From Methylopila henanensis (GTDB lineage: Bacteria > Pseudomonadota > Alphaproteobacteria > Rhizobiales > Methylopilaceae): a stretch of DNA of 64,000 bases. This document shows, piece after piece, positions 32,835 through 41,770 of this stretch. The translations under genes and the position numbers were made by a program. Location: positions 682,001 through 746,000 of the forward strand of contig NZ_JBHUER010000010.1 of assembly GCF_042681025.1 (NCBI RefSeq), read 5' to 3'. The notes beneath the pieces were generated by a model. That model was not told the DNA's origin. It did not search any database and saw only the letters and a list, made by a program, of their open reading frames with translations. The stretch's first letter is position 1. Every line of letters begins with the position of its first letter.

Positions 32835-33766
32835 CGGCTCGAAGCGCCATCTGGAGCCGCGTGCTGTCGCGGCTCGGGACCAGCGCGCTGGTCGCCTGGG
32901 GCAGCATAACGGCGGCTTTCGTGGCGCTTCACGCGCTTCCCGGGCGGATCGAGGACATTCTGGCGGGCGACCTCGACTATCCCGGCCTGCGCGAGGCCAT
33001 CGCGCAGGAATGGGGCCTCGACCGAAGCCTGCCGGAGCAATATGTCGACTTCGTCGCGCGGATCGCGACCGGCGACTTCGGCGTCTCCTACGCGCTGCGC
33101 CAGCCGGTCGCCGAGATCGTCGGATCGCAGGTCATGCCGACGGTCCAGCTCGCGGGCGCCGCAGGCGCGCTCGCGATCATCCTCGCGGTGGTCGCCGCCA
33201 CGCTGACCGCCGGTCGCGGGCGGATCGCGCGCGGCGCGGCCTCGCTGATCGAGCTCACCTGCGCGTCCGCGCCGGTGTTCTGGATCGGCATCCTTCTGCT
33301 GATGGCGTTCTCGTTCTCGCTGCGCTGGTTCCCGGTTTCCGGCGGCCAGGGCTGGAAATCGCTCGTGTTGCCCGCCGTCGCGCTGGCGCTGCCGACGGCC
33401 GGGCTGCTCGCGCAGGTGCTGCGGGAGGCGATGGAGAAGACGCTGGAGCAGCCCTTCATCGTCACTGTGCGGGCGCGGGGCCTCGGCGAAAGCCTGATCC
33501 GGGTCCGGCACGTGCTGCGCCATGCGGCGCTGCCGGCCGTCACTCTCGGCGGCTGGCTGATCGGCGGCCTGCTGGGGGGCGCTGTGATCACCGAGAAGGT
33601 CTTCGGCCGGCCGGGCCTTGGCACGGTCACGCTCAACGCGGTGCTCACCCACGACGTGCCGGTCGTGCTCGCGGTCGTGCTGCTCGCCGCCTTCATCCAT
33701 GTGGCGGCCTCGACGCTGCTCGACATCGCCTACGTGGTCATCGACCCGAGACTGAACGCCCAATGA
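32831..33766 (+). CDS. ABC transporter permease (DppB-type)
   Basis: Inner-membrane permease of 311 residues with six hydrophobic segments. The ATPase-contact (EAA-like) loop is seen in LREAMEKTLEQPFIVTVRAR and GLGESLIRVRHVLRHA. The N-terminal segment reads FVALHALPGRIEDILAGD as in DppB proteins. Both ends overlap neighbours in ATGA. It forms the membrane channel with the DppC-type protein. Confidence 0.92.
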   Translation: MTARSAIWSRVLSRLGTSALVAWGSITAAFVALHALPGRIEDILAGDLDYPGLREAIAQEWGLDRSLPEQYVDFVARIATGDFGVSYALRQPVAEIVGSQVMPTVQLAGAAGALAIILAVVAATLTAGRGRIARGAASLIELTCASAPVFWIGILLLMAFSFSLRWFPVSGGQGWKSLVLPAVALALPTAGLLAQVLREAMEKTLEQPFIVTVRARGLGESLIRVRHVLRHAALPAVTLGGWLIGGLLGGAVITEKVFGRPGLGTVTLNAVLTHDVPVVLAVVLLAAFIHVAASTLLDIAYVVIDPRLNAQ

Positions 33767-34656
33767 CCGAGACGCTTCCCTTTCCCGACTCCTCCTCAGC
33801 GGGAGCGCCCGGCCGCCTCGCGCGCCCGAGACTCGCGGGCGCGGCGCTGCGACTTCCTCGCGCGGCCACAATCGCGGCGGCCGGTTTCGTCGCGGCGCTC
33901 GCGGTCGCGGCGTTCTTCCCGCAGCTTCTCACGCGCTACGACCCGCTCGCGGGCGACGTTCTGGCCTCGCTCAAGCCGCCGAGCGCCACGCATCCGTTCG
34001 GCACCGACAGGCTCGGCCGCGACGTGCTGGCCCGCGTGCTCTACGGCGCGCGCTACTCGCTTCTCATTGGCCTCGCGAGCGCGGCGATCAGCGTCGTGTT
34101 CGGGGTGCCGCTCGGACTTCTGGCGGGCCTTCGGAGCCGTTTGCTCGATGAGGCGATCTGCCGGCTGTTCGACGTCATCTCGTCGTTTCCGGGCGTGCTG
34201 CTCGCCATGCTGGTCGTGACGTTTCTCGGCGCCGGCATGGAGAACATCGCGGTCGCGGTCGGAATCGCGGGCGTTCCGAAGTTCGGCCGCATCGTCCGCG
34301 CCCAGACGCAACTGGTGCGCGACGCCGATTACGTCACCCACGCCAGCATCTACGGACGCGGGCGGATCGACATTTTCGTCCGCCACCTGCTGCCGAACGT
34401 GCTGACCGCGGTGCCGGTGGTCGCGACGGTCTATGTCGGGACCACGATCCTCGCGGTGTCGGGCCTCAGCTTCCTGGGCCTCGGCCCGCAGCCGCCGACG
34501 CCGGAATGGGGCGTGATGCTGGCCGAGAGCCGCGACGTGCTTCGCGTCGCGTGGTGGCCGGGCGTGTTTCCCGGCGCGGCCATCACCTTGACGGTCATCT
34601 CGTTCACCGTCCTCGGCAACGTTCTGCAGCGCCGCTTCGAAGGGCGCGCGTCGTGA
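33763..34656 (+). CDS. ABC transporter permease (DppC-type)
   Basis: The second permease, 297 residues, with a hydrophilic, proline-rich N-terminus and HPFGTDRLGRDVLARVLYGA, the hallmark of DppC/OppC. The ATPase-contact loop VRAQTQLVRDADYVTHASIY and the C-terminal PPTPEWGVML follow. Overlaps on both sides (ATGA before, GTGA after) place it in one tightly coupled operon. Confidence 0.93.
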   Translation: MTETLPFPDSSSAGAPGRLARPRLAGAALRLPRAATIAAAGFVAALAVAAFFPQLLTRYDPLAGDVLASLKPPSATHPFGTDRLGRDVLARVLYGARYSLLIGLASAAISVVFGVPLGLLAGLRSRLLDEAICRLFDVISSFPGVLLAMLVVTFLGAGMENIAVAVGIAGVPKFGRIVRAQTQLVRDADYVTHASIYGRGRIDIFVRHLLPNVLTAVPVVATVYVGTTILAVSGLSFLGLGPQPPTPEWGVMLAESRDVLRVAWWPGVFPGAAITLTVISFTVLGNVLQRRFEGRAS

Positions 34657-36341
34657 GCGCCCCGGCGAGCGGCCCGCTGGTCGACATACAGGGCCTGTCG
34701 GTCCGGTTCGGCGCGACGGACGCGCCGGCGGTCCGTGACGTCGACCTGCTGATCCGGCCGGGCGAATGCGTCGCGCTCGTCGGCGAGTCCGGCTCCGGAA
34801 AAAGCGTCACGGCCCGCAGCCTCATCGGGCTCGCCGGATCGCAGTCCCGGATCGAGGCGAAGCGGTTTCTGATCGACGGCCGGGACGCCCGCAATTTCAC
34901 CGAACGCGACTGGAGGGGCCTCCGCGGCACGTTCGCGGGGCTCGTCATGCAGGACGCGCTGACCTCGCTCGACCCTTTGCGCACCATCGGCCAGGAAGTC
35001 GCCGAGGTTGCGGTCCATCATCGCCTCCTGAAACGGGGGGACAGCGTCGACCGTCTCGTCGTGTCGACGCTCGCGCGCGTCGGGGTGCCGGAGCCGGAGG
35101 CGCGCGCGCGGCAATACGCCCATCAACTGTCCGGCGGCCTACGCCAGCGCGCGCTGATCGCGGCGGCGATCGCGGGCGGCCCGCGCCTGATCATCGCCGA
35201 TGAACCCACGACCGCTCTCGACGCCACGGTCCAGGCGCAGGTGATCGGGGTGCTGAAGGCCCGCATCCGCGAAGGCGCCGCCGTGCTTCTCATCAGCCAC
35301 GATCTCGCCGTGGTGGCGGGCGTCGCTGACCGTGTGCACGTCATGCGCGACGGCCGCGTGGTCGACGCCGGCGCGACCGCCGACGTGCTTGCGAGACCGC
35401 GCCACGCCTATACGCGCCAGTTGATCGCGGCTTCCCCGTCCAAGGACTCGCGCGGGGCGCGGCTGTCCTCGGCGCGGTTCGCGTCAGGCGAGGACGAGGC
35501 GATCCGCATCGTGCGCGATCCCCTGCCCGTTCGTCCGCCGATCGCCGACACGGTGGTGCTCGAAGCCTCCGGCCTCACGAAGCGCTATCGCGCCCTAAAC
35601 GGCGGCCGGGGCGAGGCGTTCACGGCGCTCGACCACGTCTCTTTCCGCATCCGCGCCGGAGAGGTCGTCGGCCTCGTCGGGGAATCGGGCTCCGGCAAGT
35701 CGACCTGCGCGAAGATCGTGCTCGGCCTGATCGAGCCGGACGAGGGCCATGTGCGTCTGCTCGGCAAGCCCTGGTCAGGCGTGTCTGAACGCGAACGGCG
35801 GACCTTGCGGTCGAAGCTGCAATACATTCCGCAGGATCCGCTCAGCAGCTTCGACCCGCGCTATCGCGTGTCCGACATCATCGCCGAGAACGTCGCGGGC
35901 CTCGACCGTCCGGCGCGGGCGAAGCGGATCGAGGCCCTGCTCGAGCAGGTCGGGCTCGACCGCAGCGTCGCCGCGCGACGCCCCCTGTCGCTGTCGGGCG
36001 GCCAGCGCCAGCGCGTCGCGATCGCCCGGGCGCTCGCGGCGGAGCCGGCGCTCATCGTCTGCGACGAGCCGGTTTCGGCGCTCGACGTCTGCATCCAGGC
36101 GCAGGTGATCGACCTGATCGCGGAGCTGCAGTCGCGGCTCGGCACGGCGCTGCTGTTCATCTCACATGATCTGGGTCTCGTCCGGCACGTCGCCGACCAG
36201 GTGGTCGTGCTGAAGGACGGGCGCGTGGTCGAGCACGGCGAGGCCGACGCCGTCTTCCGCGCCCCCAGCCACGCCTACACGCGCGAACTCATCGCCTCGT
36301 CGCCGGCGGCGCTGGTCGCCGCCGCGAACCCGCTTCACTGA
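34653..36341 (+). CDS. Fused double ATP-binding protein of the ABC importer (DppD-DppF type)
   Basis: A 562-residue protein with two complete ABC cassettes that powers the importer. Cassette 1: Walker A GESGSGKS (residues 44-51), signature LSGGLRQR, Walker B LIIADEPTTALD. Cassette 2: Walker A GESGSGKST, signature LSGGQRQRVAIARAL, Walker B LIVCDEPVSALD. Each has the oligopeptide-transporter C-terminal part with HAYTRQLIAA or HAYTRELIAS. The GTG at 34653 overlaps the permease stop. Fusion of the two subunits is like GsiA of the glutathione importer. Confidence 0.94.
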   Translation: MSAPASGPLVDIQGLSVRFGATDAPAVRDVDLLIRPGECVALVGESGSGKSVTARSLIGLAGSQSRIEAKRFLIDGRDARNFTERDWRGLRGTFAGLVMQDALTSLDPLRTIGQEVAEVAVHHRLLKRGDSVDRLVVSTLARVGVPEPEARARQYAHQLSGGLRQRALIAAAIAGGPRLIIADEPTTALDATVQAQVIGVLKARIREGAAVLLISHDLAVVAGVADRVHVMRDGRVVDAGATADVLARPRHAYTRQLIAASPSKDSRGARLSSARFASGEDEAIRIVRDPLPVRPPIADTVVLEASGLTKRYRALNGGRGEAFTALDHVSFRIRAGEVVGLVGESGSGKSTCAKIVLGLIEPDEGHVRLLGKPWSGVSERERRTLRSKLQYIPQDPLSSFDPRYRVSDIIAENVAGLDRPARAKRIEALLEQVGLDRSVAARRPLSLSGGQRQRVAIARALAAEPALIVCDEPVSALDVCIQAQVIDLIAELQSRLGTALLFISHDLGLVRHVADQVVVLKDGRVVEHGEADAVFRAPSHAYTRELIASSPAALVAAANPLH

Positions 36342-36353
36342 AGGGACAGCGCC

Positions 36354-37688
36354 ATGGCGGATCGTCAGCTCCATCTCAACGTCAACCTGCTGAACGCCGG
36401 CTTCTACGGCTCGGCGTGGCGGGCCTCGGAGGGGCGCCCCGACGCGTTCCTCGACATCGCGCATTACGTCCGCTCCGCGCAGATCGCCGAGCGCGGAACC
36501 TTCGACGCGGTGTTCCTCGCCGATGTTCCGGCGCTGAGCGACCGGCCGGAGTACCGGCCGTTCCATGCGCTGGAGCCGACGATCCTGCTGACGGCGGTCG
36601 CCGCCGCGACCGAGCGGATCGGCCTGATCGCGACCGCGTCGACCACCTACAACGAGCCCTACAACATCGCCCGGCGCTTCGCCTCGCTCGACCTCGTGAG
36701 CGGCGGCCGGGCGGGCTGGAACGTCGTGACGACGGCGGACGCCGCCGCCTCGCGCAACTTCGGCTTCGACAATGTGACGGCGCACGCCACGCGCTACGAG
36801 CGGGCGGCCGAGTTCACGGAAGTGGTCACGGGGCTCTGGGACAGCTGGCAGGACGACGCGCTGGTCGGCGACAAGGAGACCGGCGCGTTCCTCGATCTGT
36901 CGCGGGTCCACCCGATCCATCACGCCGGCCGCCACTTCACGGTGAAAGGTCCCCTGAACGTGCCACGCTCGCCGCAAGGCTATCCGGTCGTCGTGCAGGC
37001 CGGCGGCTCGGAGGACGGACGGGAGCTCGCCGCCCGCCACGCCGAGGCGATCTTTTCCGTCGCTCTCACCATCGAGGACGGACAGGCCTTCGCGGCCGAC
37101 ATAAGACGGCGAGCGGCGCGCTACGGCCGGCGCGGCTCCGACATCGTCACCCTGCCGGGGCTCGCGACCGTGATCGGCTCCACGGAGGAGGAAGCGCGGC
37201 GGCGGGAGGAACGGCTCTGGTCGCTGATCCCCGGCGACTACAGCCTCGTCAGGGTCGCCGGCATCTTCAAGCTCGATCCGGCGAGCCTCGACCTCGACAG
37301 GCCGCTGCCGGACGAGATCGCCGTCCCGGTCGACGGCTCGCAGACGTTCTTCCGCGCGATGGTCGACACGGCGCGGCGTGACGGCCTGACGGTCAGGGAA
37401 CTGCTGCGCAAGCTTGGCGGAGGCACCGGCCATCGCGTGCTGGTCGGCTCGCCCGAGCAGGTGGCCGACGACATCGAGCGCTGGTTCCGCGCAGGCGCCG
37501 CCGACGGTTTCAACCTCATGCCGGACGTGCTGCCGGACGGCCTTGAAACCTTCGTAGATCACGTGGTCCCGATCTTGCGCCGGCGCGGGATTTTTCGTTC
37601 GGAATATGCGGGCCGCACGCTGCGCGACCATTTCGGACTGCGGCGCCCGGAGAACCGAAACGTCGCAGCGACCTCCGTGGCGGTCTGA
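36354..37688 (+). CDS. NtaA/SnaA/DszA-family flavin-dependent monooxygenase
   Basis: A 444-residue luciferase-like monooxygenase that uses reduced FMN from a separate reductase. Family segments: LNVNLLNAGFYGSAWR, LEPTILLTAVAAATERIGLI, YNEPYNIARRFASLDLVSGG followed by RAGWNVVTT, and HFTVKGPLNVPRSPQGYPVV. The family oxidises nitrilotriacetate, EDTA, pristinamycin IIB or dibenzothiophene sulfone. It starts 12 bases behind the transporter ATPase gene, so its substrate is probably what the transporter imports. Sulfur compound rather than chelator is inferred from the SsuD-like enzyme two genes on. Confidence 0.92.
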   Translation: MADRQLHLNVNLLNAGFYGSAWRASEGRPDAFLDIAHYVRSAQIAERGTFDAVFLADVPALSDRPEYRPFHALEPTILLTAVAAATERIGLIATASTTYNEPYNIARRFASLDLVSGGRAGWNVVTTADAAASRNFGFDNVTAHATRYERAAEFTEVVTGLWDSWQDDALVGDKETGAFLDLSRVHPIHHAGRHFTVKGPLNVPRSPQGYPVVVQAGGSEDGRELAARHAEAIFSVALTIEDGQAFAADIRRRAARYGRRGSDIVTLPGLATVIGSTEEEARRREERLWSLIPGDYSLVRVAGIFKLDPASLDLDRPLPDEIAVPVDGSQTFFRAMVDTARRDGLTVRELLRKLGGGTGHRVLVGSPEQVADDIERWFRAGAADGFNLMPDVLPDGLETFVDHVVPILRRRGIFRSEYAGRTLRDHFGLRRPENRNVAATSVAV

Positions 37689-37723
37689 GCGCCCTCCCCG
37701 ACCTGAAGTGACGAGATGTGCAG

Positions 37724-38569
37724 ATGACCGCGACTGTCGCCGCCGCCCCCGTTTCATCATTCGCCGCCGCCCTGTCGGAGCGCTACGGCGACGACGACCT
37801 GGCGACGGACGGCGTTTGGAACGAGACGCTCGCGACCCTGCTCGGACATCGCAGCGTCCGTTCCTACCTGCCGGACCCGCTGCCCAAAGGCTGGCTCGAA
37901 ACAATCGTCGCCGCCGCGCAGTCCGCGCCCACCTCGTCCAACTCTCAGGCCTGGAGCGTCGTCGCGGTCGAGGAGCCGGAGCAGAAATCGCGGCTGGCCA
38001 GCCTTGCGGGCGAGCAGGCCCATGTGCGCGCCGCGCCGCTTCTGCTGGTGTTCGTGGCGGATCTGTCCCGGGCGGCCCGTCTCGCCACCGCGCAGAACAG
38101 CCCGTTGGAAGGCGCGGACTATCTCGAAGCCTTTCTGATCGCCGCCCTCGACGCGGCGCTCGCGGCCCAGAACGCCGTCGTCGCGGCGGAGTCGCTCGGT
38201 CTCGGGACCTGCTATCTCGGCGCGCTGCGCAACCATCCGGAAGCGGTCGCGCGCGAGATCGGCCTGCCGCCCCGCGCCGCCGCCGTGTTCGGGCTCACCG
38301 TCGGGTTCCCCGATGCGACAGCCCCGGCGGCGATCAAGCCTCGCCTGCCGCAGGAGGCCGTCCTCCATCGCGGACGCTACGGGCTCGGAGCGGAACAGCG
38401 GGCCGTCTCCCGACACGACCGCGCGAGCGTGGCGTTCCGCGCCTCGCAGGGGCTCGACTCGACGCCGTGGAGCGCGCTCGCGGTCGACCGGCTGCGCAGC
38501 GTCGCCGCGCTCAAGGGTCGCCATACGCTCGGCGCCTCGCTCCGCGCTCTAGGATTCCCCATTGTCTGA
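37724..38569 (+). CDS. Nitroreductase-family FMN oxidoreductase
   Basis: A 281-residue flavoprotein of the NfsA/FRP group of nitroreductases. The N-terminal flavin-binding HRSVRSYLPDPLP, SAPTSSNSQAWSVVAVEEPE and LGLGTCYLGALRNHPEAVA are typical. In vivo it may supply FMNH2 to the two flanking luciferase-like monooxygenases, as FRP does for bacterial luciferase. ATG 37724 is chosen over an in-frame GTG two codons earlier. Direct reduction of a substrate is an alternative role. Confidence 0.87.
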   Translation: MTATVAAAPVSSFAAALSERYGDDDLATDGVWNETLATLLGHRSVRSYLPDPLPKGWLETIVAAAQSAPTSSNSQAWSVVAVEEPEQKSRLASLAGEQAHVRAAPLLLVFVADLSRAARLATAQNSPLEGADYLEAFLIAALDAALAAQNAVVAAESLGLGTCYLGALRNHPEAVAREIGLPPRAAAVFGLTVGFPDATAPAAIKPRLPQEAVLHRGRYGLGAEQRAVSRHDRASVAFRASQGLDSTPWSALAVDRLRSVAALKGRHTLGASLRALGFPIV

Positions 38570-38673
38570 GCGTCGTTTCGCGGATCGGCGGACACGAGTA
38601 CGAAACCGAGGGCGACGGACGTCAGCCGGGCGCGGCGCCGACCTGACCTCGGGCATGAGTGAGGCATCTGATC

Positions 38674-39780
38674 ATGAGCGCTGAGTTTCTCTGGTACATC
38701 CCGAACGACGTGGTCGCCGGCCATCGTGGCGACGCCGTCTCGGAGGGCCACAACTCCCTCGAGACCTTGACCGCGCAGGCCAGGGCGATCGAGGCGAACG
38801 GCTGGAAGGGCGCGCTGATCGGCACCGGCTGGGGCCGTCCCGACACCTTTACATTGGCGGCCGCGCTCGCTGCGCAGACCAGCGTCTTCGAGCCGCTCAT
38901 CGCGGTGCGGCCGGGCTACTGGCGGCCGGCTCATTTCGCCGCCGCCACCGCCACGCTCGACCACCTCACCAAAGGCCGCGTGCGCGTCAACGTCGTCTCG
39001 GGGCAGGACGACTTCGAGGCGTACGGCGACAGCGAAGGCGATCAGGCCAAGCGCTACGCGCGGACGAAGGAGTTCATCCAGATCGTCCGCAAGCTATGGA
39101 CAGAAGAGAAGGTCACCTATCAGGGCGAGCATTTCCAGGTCGCGGATTCGACGGTCGCTCCTCCCATCGTCGTCAGGGAGGGTCGACGGCGGCCGAAGAT
39201 CTATTTCGGCGGCGCGTCCGAGGCGGCCGAGCGCGTCTCGGTCACCGAAGCCGACGTCCAGCTGTTCTGGGGAGAGACCATCGGCGGCATCGGCGAACGG
39301 ATCGAGCGCCTGAAGTGGCTGAGCGCGGACCTGCGCGAAGACCTGCCGCCGCTTGAGTTCGGCCTGCGGATCACGACCTTCGTGCGGGACACCACGGAGC
39401 AGGCCTGGGCCGAGGCCGAGGAAAAAGTCGCCGAAATGGCGCGAGCGCACGGCCGTGGCTGGAACGACCATCGCCGCAAGGTGGCGGTAGGACAGCAGCG
39501 CCTGCTCGATCTGCACGAGCGCGGCGACGTCCTCGACGACAACCTCTACACCGCGCCGGGGAAGTTCGGCGGAGGCGGCGCCGCCACCACCTGGCTCGTC
39601 GGATCGGCCGAGGACGTGGCGCGTTCGCTGCGGAAGTATCAGGCTCTCGGCGTCTCCCACTTCATCCTGTCGGACACGCCGTATCTGCGCGAGGTCGAAC
39701 GTCAGGGAAAGCAGCTTCTTCCCCTGCTTCGGGGTCCTGCGACGGTGTCGGAGAACGCGCCAGATCTCGTCCGCGGCTAA
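38674..39780 (+). CDS. SsuD-like FMNH2-dependent alkanesulfonate monooxygenase family protein
   Basis: A 368-residue luciferase-like monooxygenase close to the alkanesulfonate monooxygenase SsuD, which cleaves sulfonates to aldehyde and sulfite. Features: LVRP-like IAVRPGYWRPAHFAAATATL, GRVRVNVVSGQDDFEAYGD, YARTKEFIQIVRKLW and PKIYFGGASEAAERV. The start at ATG 38674 gives MSAEFLWYIPNDV, close to the family N-terminus; other starts nearby are out of frame or add only five residues. Last gene of the sulfur-type operon, about 100 bases behind the nitroreductase gene. Confidence 0.9.
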   Translation: MSAEFLWYIPNDVVAGHRGDAVSEGHNSLETLTAQARAIEANGWKGALIGTGWGRPDTFTLAAALAAQTSVFEPLIAVRPGYWRPAHFAAATATLDHLTKGRVRVNVVSGQDDFEAYGDSEGDQAKRYARTKEFIQIVRKLWTEEKVTYQGEHFQVADSTVAPPIVVREGRRRPKIYFGGASEAAERVSVTEADVQLFWGETIGGIGERIERLKWLSADLREDLPPLEFGLRITTFVRDTTEQAWAEAEEKVAEMARAHGRGWNDHRRKVAVGQQRLLDLHERGDVLDDNLYTAPGKFGGGGAATTWLVGSAEDVARSLRKYQALGVSHFILSDTPYLREVERQGKQLLPLLRGPATVSENAPDLVRG

Positions 39781-39850
39781 GCGATCGTACGGCGTTCCGG
39801 CCTTCGCGCGTCGCCTCGCGAAAGAACGGATCGCCGCGATCCTGCGCCAG

Positions 39851-41770
39851 TCATCGCGAGAGAGCGATGAGCGCCGCGGCGCCTCCGAGAAGCATGGCGA
39901 TGACGCCGGCGGGAATCTCATAGGGGAACAGCGCGACCCGCCCGATCCAGTCCGCGGCGGCGAGGAGCGCGCCTCCGATGAGGGCCGATCCCGCGAGCAG
40001 GCTCGCGGGCGAGCGGCATCCGGCGCTGCGCGCGGCGTGGGGAGCGATCAGGCCGACGAAACTGAGGGGGCCGATCACCAGCGTCGCGGTCGCGGTGAGG
40101 ACGCTGGCGAGCGCGAGCGTCAGCGCCTGCGCCTGGCCGACGGGCAGGCCGGATGAGCGCGCGACCGATCCGAGCGGCAGCAGTTGCAGCGGGCGGGCGA
40201 GAGCGAGCCCCGCCGCGAGGCCGCCGGCCGCCACGACGAGGATGACGAGCGCCCGGCCCGTGTCCGCAAGGTAGGTGGAGCCGCTGAGCCAGATGACGGC
40301 GAGCGCCATGCGCGGATCGCCGCTGGCCAGCAGAAACGAGACGACGCCCGTGAAGGCCGACGCGACGCCGACGCCAAGCAGAAGAGGCTGCTCCGGCGGG
40401 GCTCCGCGCCCGACGCCTTTCAGCGCCCAGACCGCGGCGACGCCCGCGCCGAGCGCGCCCGCGACGAGTTGAGAGCCTGCGCCCGCCATGGGCGCAGCGT
40501 AGAGCAAGGCGAGGAACCCCAAAGCGGCGCCGGCGCTCACGCCGATCATATCGGGGCTCGCCATCACGTTTCCGGTCATGCGCTGGAGCAAGGCGCCCGC
40601 GACCGCGACCGCCGCGCCGGCGCCGAACGCCGCTAGGACGCGCGGGACGCGATAGACGAACGTCTGGTCCAGGGTCGCCAGGGTCCAGCCGTCCGCCGTG
40701 CGCTCGACGACGAGCGCCACCGCCACAGCGACCAAGACAGCGATCAGCAAGGCGCCCCATCGCGGATGCAGTCGCTTGGGCGGCGCGGAGAGCGACGTCA
40801 GCGTCAGCGACGGACGGCGCATGCGGGCGGCGAGCGCCATGAGCAGCGGCGCGCCGAGCAGCCCGGTCGCCGCCCCCGTCGGCAGATCGAGCGGGACGAG
40901 TTTCACCAATTCATCGGTGAGCCACAGCAGACCCGCGCCGTAGATCGGGGACCACAACAGCCGCGCGGCGACGGTGCGGGCGCCTGTCGCGCGGGCGAGA
41001 TGCGGCGCGGCGAGGCCCACGAAGGCGATCGCCCCCACCTCGGCCGTGGTCAGCGCCGCAAGTCCGGCGGCCAGCGCGAGACCCGCCAGGCGAATGACCT
41101 TCGGGTCGGCACCGAGCGCGGCGGCCCCCGCGTCGCGCAGCGCGGCGAGCGTGAAGGCGCGGACCAAGCCTGCGGCCGCAAGCCACGAAACCGCCAGAAA
41201 CGCGAGCAGGTTTGCCGCGGCGGACCAGTCGTTCTGCCGGAGCGAGCCGGAGCTCCAGAGGAAGAGAGCCCGCATCCACTCGTGGTTGAACAGCGCGATC
41301 AGCGTCGTCGCCGCGCTCGCTGCGAAGCTCAGCACCAGGCCGGCGATCACGATGGTCGCCGGCCTCATGCCGCCGCGGGACGCGAGCCCGAGCGTGAACC
41401 CAACCGCCGTCAGGCCGCCGGCGAGCGCGACCAGCGACTGCGACGCGCCGCTCAGCCCCGCCGGCCCACACAGGGCGAGCGCGAGCACGGCGCCCGCCGA
41501 GACGCCGGTGGTCGAGGGCTCGGCGAGCGGATTGTCGAGCGCGATCTGTAGGACGAGGCCGGACAGCGCGAGCGCCGCGCCGGCGGCCAGCGCGGTCGCC
41601 GCGCGGGGGAACAGGGTGTAGTGGGCGATCACCGCGGACACGTCGCCGGAGTCGGGCGACAGCAGCGCGGAAAGCCACTCGGCGGGGGGCAGCAGGCGCG
41701 CCGCGCTCAGCGCGAACAGTGCCGCCGCGGCCGCGAACAGCGCGGCGGCGAGGAGCGAACGCGGCGTCAC
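39851..41770 (-). CDS. Fused double FecCD permease (FhuB-like)
   Basis: Inner-membrane permease of 639 residues made of two FecCD units in tandem, as in FhuB of hydroxamate siderophore import. Unit 1 has GLVLQIALDNPLAEPSTTGV and IAFVGLAAPHLARA; unit 2 has GALLQRMTGNVMASPDMIGV and LSFVGLIAPHAARSAG. The GTG start at 41768-41770 overlaps the binding-protein stop (GTGA). The next gene downstream is convergent and no FhuC-type ATPase is present in the window, so the ATPase must come from elsewhere. Confidence 0.93.
   Translation of the reverse strand: MTPRSLLAAALFAAAAALFALSAARLLPPAEWLSALLSPDSGDVSAVIAHYTLFPRAATALAAGAALALSGLVLQIALDNPLAEPSTTGVSAGAVLALALCGPAGLSGASQSLVALAGGLTAVGFTLGLASRGGMRPATIVIAGLVLSFAASAATTLIALFNHEWMRALFLWSSGSLRQNDWSAAANLLAFLAVSWLAAAGLVRAFTLAALRDAGAAALGADPKVIRLAGLALAAGLAALTTAEVGAIAFVGLAAPHLARATGARTVAARLLWSPIYGAGLLWLTDELVKLVPLDLPTGAATGLLGAPLLMALAARMRRPSLTLTSLSAPPKRLHPRWGALLIAVLVAVAVALVVERTADGWTLATLDQTFVYRVPRVLAAFGAGAAVAVAGALLQRMTGNVMASPDMIGVSAGAALGFLALLYAAPMAGAGSQLVAGALGAGVAAVWALKGVGRGAPPEQPLLLGVGVASAFTGVVSFLLASGDPRMALAVIWLSGSTYLADTGRALVILVVAAGGLAAGLALARPLQLLPLGSVARSSGLPVGQAQALTLALASVLTATATLVIGPLSFVGLIAPHAARSAGCRSPASLLAGSALIGGALLAAADWIGRVALFPYEIPAGVIAMLLGGAAALIALSR

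Noticed and set aside
34653..36341. The fused ATPase as the missing partner of the B12 or siderophore permeases
   Set aside because: Both cassettes have oligopeptide-type C-terminal segments and the gene overlaps its own DppC-type permease.
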